NCBI GenBank assembly: GCA_015183035.1
Contig: JACZZP010000012.1
Span: 1,302,001-1,366,000 of the forward strand
DNA from: Meloidogyne chitwoodi
Taxonomy: Eukaryota > Nematoda > Chromadorea > Rhabditida > Meloidogynidae
Length of the DNA stretch: 64,000 nucleotides
Direction: 5' to 3'
Each line of letters starts with the position of its first letter. The stretch's first letter is position 1. The notes under the pieces were generated by a model. That model saw only the letters and a program-made list of their open reading frames with translations, was not told the DNA's origin and did no database searches. Made by a program: the position numbers and the translations under genes. Shown one piece after another: positions 60,512 to 64,000 of the stretch.

Positions 60512-61997
60512 ATGTTTATTAGTTTAAAAATAAAAATATTTTTTATATTTCTTTGTCTCCAACAATTAAATATTTTTGTAGATGGAATTTTAGCAGGTGA
60601 AGAAATTGATTGGGATCGGTCAGTTTTTATTTAATAAACTTCAAAGTTTTTAAATATTTAATTATTTAAGGAATGGATTTGTTGTAAAGGTATTTTTTGT
60701 AATTTTATATCGTACAGTAATCCCCTCACTCACCAAAAATTCACAATTTTCTTAAAAATATAATGATATAACCAAAGTAATGTTCTACTTATATGACAAA
60801 GTACCTATCTAAAATATAAAAATTTACATTTCCCAGGTTCTTGCTAGAGAAGGACGCAGTAAACCAACAAAAAGTTGCACTGGCTCTTTAATTGTATTAA
60901 ATTTTCTAAATAAAAATATTTATAATTATTTTATTTATTATAGTCAGCATCATTAGTATTGACAAGTGGAGCTTGTGTTGTTGATCGTTCGACAAAACAA
61001 AAGTAAATTAAATAAAAGAATTTCAAATAATATTTAAAATAATTATAGTTTAAATGAATTTGTGGTATTTGTTTCAAAACCATCAGAAAACGAACTTCGT
61101 TCCACTGCTAAATTATTGGAAAGAAATGAGAAAAACGGTTGGGCTTTGTTACGTATTTCTCCTCAAAATATCACTCAAGTTTAAATATTTTCTTTTTTAT
61201 TTTCAATTTTTTAAAAAAGCTTTGCCCACCAAGTCCAGCACCAAAATGGGTTGCTCGTCTCAACTTTCGACCTTTGCTTAGTGCTGGTCCTCGTTTAGAA
61301 GTTAGCCATTCAGATTTGAGTAATGGAGAAGAAGCTGTTTGTAATATTGTTGGATTTGCTACTACAGAAAAAGGCAATAAATTTTTTTGTTATTTTTTTA
61401 TTTAATTTTAGCTGAAGATTTTTTGAAAGAACGTAGACTTCTTCGTCTTTATATTGATAAGTTAGAGAAACCATCAGAAGATGATGGATTACATCAATAT
61501 AGGAGCAAAACTTATGGGGAATTTACTGCTTGTTATGTAAATAATTATTTATTTTAATATTTATTTAGTAAAAAAACTTTTATTTTATTTACAAAATAAC
61601 ATCATTATAAATTCTCTTCATTTTTTAATTAATTAAGGATAAAAGAAATTCCAACTGATTATTTTTTAGGATGATACAGGTGCTCCTCTTCTCTGCAAAC
61701 TTTCCAAATATCAAGAGCCTTCTCTTTTATTAGGTATTTTTCAATCATTAACAGTTCCAGGTGGAAAAACTGTAAAAGATTATGAAAAAAATGATAAAGG
61801 TATAAATAAATTCTTTTTTAATAATAATAAAAATAATTATTTTTAAAAAAGGGGAAACAAAAGATCAATTAAATAAATGCAAATTGGCTACACAAATGCG
61901 TTTCAATTTATTTAATGAAGATGATTTACTTGCTAAAGCGATTGAAAAATATGCTCTTACTGAGTTTGTAAGCGTATATCATGAATGTGGATTTTAG
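60512..61997 (+). CDS. Secreted serine-protease homologue, catalytically dead
   Basis: Signal peptide IKIFFIFLCLQQLNIFVDG, then a chymotrypsin-like (S1) domain over about ten short exons ending at 61995-61997. Landmarks of the fold remain: CTGSLI (usual CGGSLI), LVLTSGACVVDR (usual LTAAHCV), NGWALLRI (usual DIALLKL), ICNI/VCNIVGFATTE (usual GWG strand), DDTGAPLLC (usual GDSGGPLVC). All three catalytic positions are replaced: His57 by Ala, Asp102 by Gly or Trp, Ser195 by Thr. The protein is therefore a pseudo-protease, probably a secreted binding or decoy factor. Several disulfide Cys are kept. The final part (CKLATQMRFNLFNEDDL) is unusual for S1 domains. Residue numbers refer to chymotrypsin and rest on eye alignment. 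Confidence 0.78.
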
Positions 61998-62199
61998 CAT
62001 AATTAGAAATATATTTTTTTTTAATTTAAATTATTAAAGTTTCTTTGAAAAGAAGTTTTTTATATTTCTAATATATTAACAATAAATAATCCATTGCATA
62101 AAAATTAATTCAAATACTTTTAATATTTAATAAAATTTTATTTAGTCAATTCCTCAAAATTGGATTGCGAAATTCCATCTTGCTCTTTGACCAAATCTT

Positions 62200-62902
62200 G
62201 GTACTTGTACCCCTATCTTCCCCCCACCCTTTTTCAATGCCGCGCCTTTTTTTTATGCGCCGAAAAAATATTCTGGACTGCCTTGCTTGAAAGTGCCCCA
62301 AGAAAATTTTGATGTGTAAATATGTATACATTTATAAATTAATAAAAAAAAAGAAAACAAAACAACAGAAATTAAAAAGGAGGCATAAAATTGTTAATCC
62401 CATTCAAAATATCCCACCAAAAAATAAACTTTAATATAATAAAAAAGGATAATTTGCTTCCCTGACCACCACTATTAAACCAAGTTTGCGTTCGAATTCC
62501 TCTTTGTGATCTACAACGTCTATTCTTACAAATCCAAATGTAAGATCCTCGTTTAGATGACATCCGCATTCCGGTCCCACATTTCTCACAGTTACGCTCT
62601 TGATGCAAAATCCCACGTTGTTGAAAAAATCTAATGCTTCCTAATTCATGATCACCGTTTCCAATTTCTAATATTACGAATTAATTGATCATAGTTCATT
62701 TTAATAATGTTTTTAATTTTTTACAAATTATGGCACAAATTAAAAGTAACGCTATCATTTAAAATTCAAATTTACCACGCCTTTACACATCAGAATTTTC
62801 TTGGGGCACTTTCAAGCAAGGCAGTCCAGAATATTTTTTCGGCGCATAAAAAAAAGGCGCGGCATTGAAAAAGGGTGGGGGGAAGATAGGGGTACAAGTA
62901 CC
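62200..62902 (-). mobile_element. Merlin/IS1595-like DNA transposon, non-autonomous remnant
   Basis: 703 bp bounded by long near-perfect terminal inverted repeats of about 120 bp (62200-62318 and 62783-62902). The tips are ggtacttgtacccctatctt. An 8-bp target duplication caaatctt flanks both ends (62192-62199 and 62903-62910), matching the 8-9 bp duplications of Merlin elements. The interior carries a broken transposase N-terminus on the minus strand. Inserted about 200 bp downstream of the protease-homologue stop. The preserved inverted repeats and target duplication point to fairly recent insertion. Confidence 0.88.
62372..62699 (-). pseudogene. Truncated, frameshifted IS1595/Merlin-type transposase fragment
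   Basis: From Met at 62699 (MNYDQLIRNIRNWKR) the frame stops after 15 codons. A shifted frame continues with DHELGSIRFFQQRGILHQER and a zinc-ribbon-like motif: CEKCGTGM, then IWICKNRRCRSQRGIRT, then QTWFNSGG. This is the usual N-terminus of ISXO2/IS1595-like (Merlin) transposases. The DDE catalytic domain is absent, so the element depends on an autonomous relative. Confidence 0.8.
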
Positions 62903-62910
62903 CAAATCTT

Positions 62911-63578
62911 TTATTAATTTGGAAAAATTATTTCTAGATTAAACAAAAATATTTAGTTTATTTTTAATTTAATGAAGTAATAAAAATTAGTAACATTTTT
63001 ATTTTATACAACTACTTGGATCGACAACCGACATAATAATAATCTGTCAAATTATTTTCACGAAGAATTAAAAAACAACAAATAAAACTAGCTAAAAATA
63101 CCCAATTAAGTGGCCTTTAAACCAATGAAATTCCTTATTTTAATAATTTAAAAAAGGTGGAAACTAAAGATTATTTTAATTATCAAATGAATATATTTTA
63201 TTTTTCTTTAAAAGAAAACATTCAAATTATTTAAAGTCTTTGAAAAGGGAAGGTTTTTTATTTTTATTGACTTTCTCTAAAGGCAGAGGTGTTTCTCATC
63301 CTTTTTGGGATTAAAAAAGAAGTAAAGGAAACAAAATATCAGCTAAGTTTTCTCTAATTATTTCTTAATCTTCCCTAGTCTCAAAATTTACTTAATTTTT
63401 TAAGTAAAATGTCCTAAAAGATAACAAAACAACCAAATCAATACATAATTTACTAACAACATATACATATACAATACAGCAAAAAATACAATAATGGAAA
63501 AGGTGAATTTAGATGTACAATTATGAGGGAAGGCAAATATCAGTTTACGTTCATATGGACTTTTTCCTTCTTATCTCA
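62911..63578. other. AT-rich spacer
   Basis: Probable 3' UTR of the kinase gene at its right end (63430-63578). No gene or clear repeat seen. Confidence 0.45.
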
Positions 63579-64000
63579 TCATTCCCAATCGTATGGATGC
63601 TCAGGGATCCTGTTATCGAGAAGATGGGCACGCAGCATCTTCATCATCCAGCTGTAGTCAGGACGGCTGACGAAGCGCATCTCATCAATATGCTTTAGGA
63701 TGGCCACAAACTCGTCAGGGCAGCCAGCAATCAAGTCGCGCACAGCTTTGGCCCGCAACGGCATAGGACTTGTTGGAAGCCGCGCCTCCTTGAATCGGCC
63801 AATCTGTAAAATAAATTGGATAAGAGTGAAATAAAATTTAAAAAATCCCACCGTCTCCATATCGCCAATTCCACTCCAAGGAAGCTTTCCAATATAGATC
63901 TCAACCATCATGTAGAACCTGAAAAAGAGAAAAATTAAAATTGAAAAAAGAAATATCGGAAAATAATAATAACGATTACCACGATTCCATGTCATCCTTT
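63579..64000 (-). CDS. CK1/TTBK-like protein kinase, C-terminal part
   Basis: Runs off the right edge, so only the last three exons are seen (minus strand; stop at 63579-63581). Exons: up to about 63982 (KDDMESW), 63919-63854 (FYMMVEIYIGKLPWSGIGDM) and about 63808-63579. This is subdomain IX onward of the casein kinase 1 superfamily: D-D-x-E-S-W-F-Y, then GKLPWSGI. The final exon has the C-lobe pattern LIAGCPDEFVAILKHIDEMR, RPDYSWMMKMLRAHL and a short DNRIPEHPYDWE end. Nematodes have a large expansion of such TTBK-like kinases, many sperm-enriched. GC content near 50% contrasts strongly with the window. Catalytic residues lie outside the window. Confidence 0.85.
   Translation of the reverse strand, partial: RMTWNRGNRYYYFPIFLFSILIFLFFRFYMMVEIYIGKLPWSGIGDMETVGFFKFYFTLIQFILQIGRFKEARLPTSPMPLRAKAVRDLIAGCPDEFVAILKHIDEMRFVSRPDYSWMMKMLRAHLLDNRIPEHPYDWE

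Noticed and set aside
61171..61405. Frames on both strands at 61.2-61.4 kb beyond the protease exon
   Set aside because: The plus frame is an exon of the protease homologue running into an intron; the minus frame is its shadow.

Overview
The window is a very AT-rich animal nuclear sequence: small spliced genes on both strands, many introns of 40-60 bp, minimal 3' spacers and long homopolymer-like AT stretches. Protein families (lim-4/Awh-type LIM-homeodomain, PTRN-1, CUL-4, HS2ST, nematode Kunitz/lustrin proteins, expanded CK1/TTBK-like kinases) point to a nematode. The extreme AT content and two small secreted peptides that look like the plant hormone phytosulfokine suggest a plant parasite, most plausibly a root-knot nematode (Meloidogyne). 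The genus is inference.

Layout. 1.3-4.2 kb: LIM-homeodomain gene (-). 7.3-8.2 kb: four-TM protein (+). 9.2-10.3 kb: 14-3-3 protein (-). 10.8-11.7 kb: short Helitron-like element. 14.5-20.4 kb: low-complexity coiled-coil protein with a 3.5-kb intron (+). 20.8-21.3 kb: two-LIM protein with a GC-AG intron (-). 22.0-24.1 kb: second Helitron-like element holding 88 copies of a 15-bp repeat. 25.6-28.3 kb: SHB-like SH2 adaptor (+); a phytosulfokine-like peptide gene lies antisense in its second intron and a second one lies just downstream. 31.1-32.9 kb: NADP isocitrate dehydrogenase (+). 33.2-34.6 kb: heparan sulfate 2-O-sulfotransferase (+). 35.1-40.6 kb: eight-Kunitz/lustrin secreted protein (+). 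40.6-41.4 kb: large fold-back repeat. 41.6-45.5 kb: PH-domain protein (-) with an intronic MITE and intronic tandem repeats. 46.0-46.7 kb: small one-TM protein (-), divergent from cul-4 (47.0-50.5 kb, +). 50.7-51.0 kb: CYSTM-like protein (-). 52.3-57.1 kb: ptrn-1/CAMSAP (-). 58.1-60.1 kb: complex I NDUFA9 (+). 60.5-62.0 kb: catalytically dead secreted serine-protease homologue (+). 62.2-62.9 kb: Merlin-like DNA transposon with 8-bp target duplication. 63.6 kb to the end: 3' part of a CK1/TTBK-like kinase (-).

Most genes are unrelated housekeeping or developmental loci. The most interesting signal is the peptide pair at 26.5 and 28.9 kb. Both are short secreted precursors ending exactly in HLDYIYTN. 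The last eight codons differ at four synonymous positions and at no amino acid, while the rest of the proteins has diverged. YIYTN with a preceding Asp is the layout of a plant phytosulfokine-type sulfated pentapeptide, so these are candidate hormone mimics made by a parasite. Second in interest are the two Helitron-like elements, which share 5' ends up to a TATA box and then carry completely different cargo.
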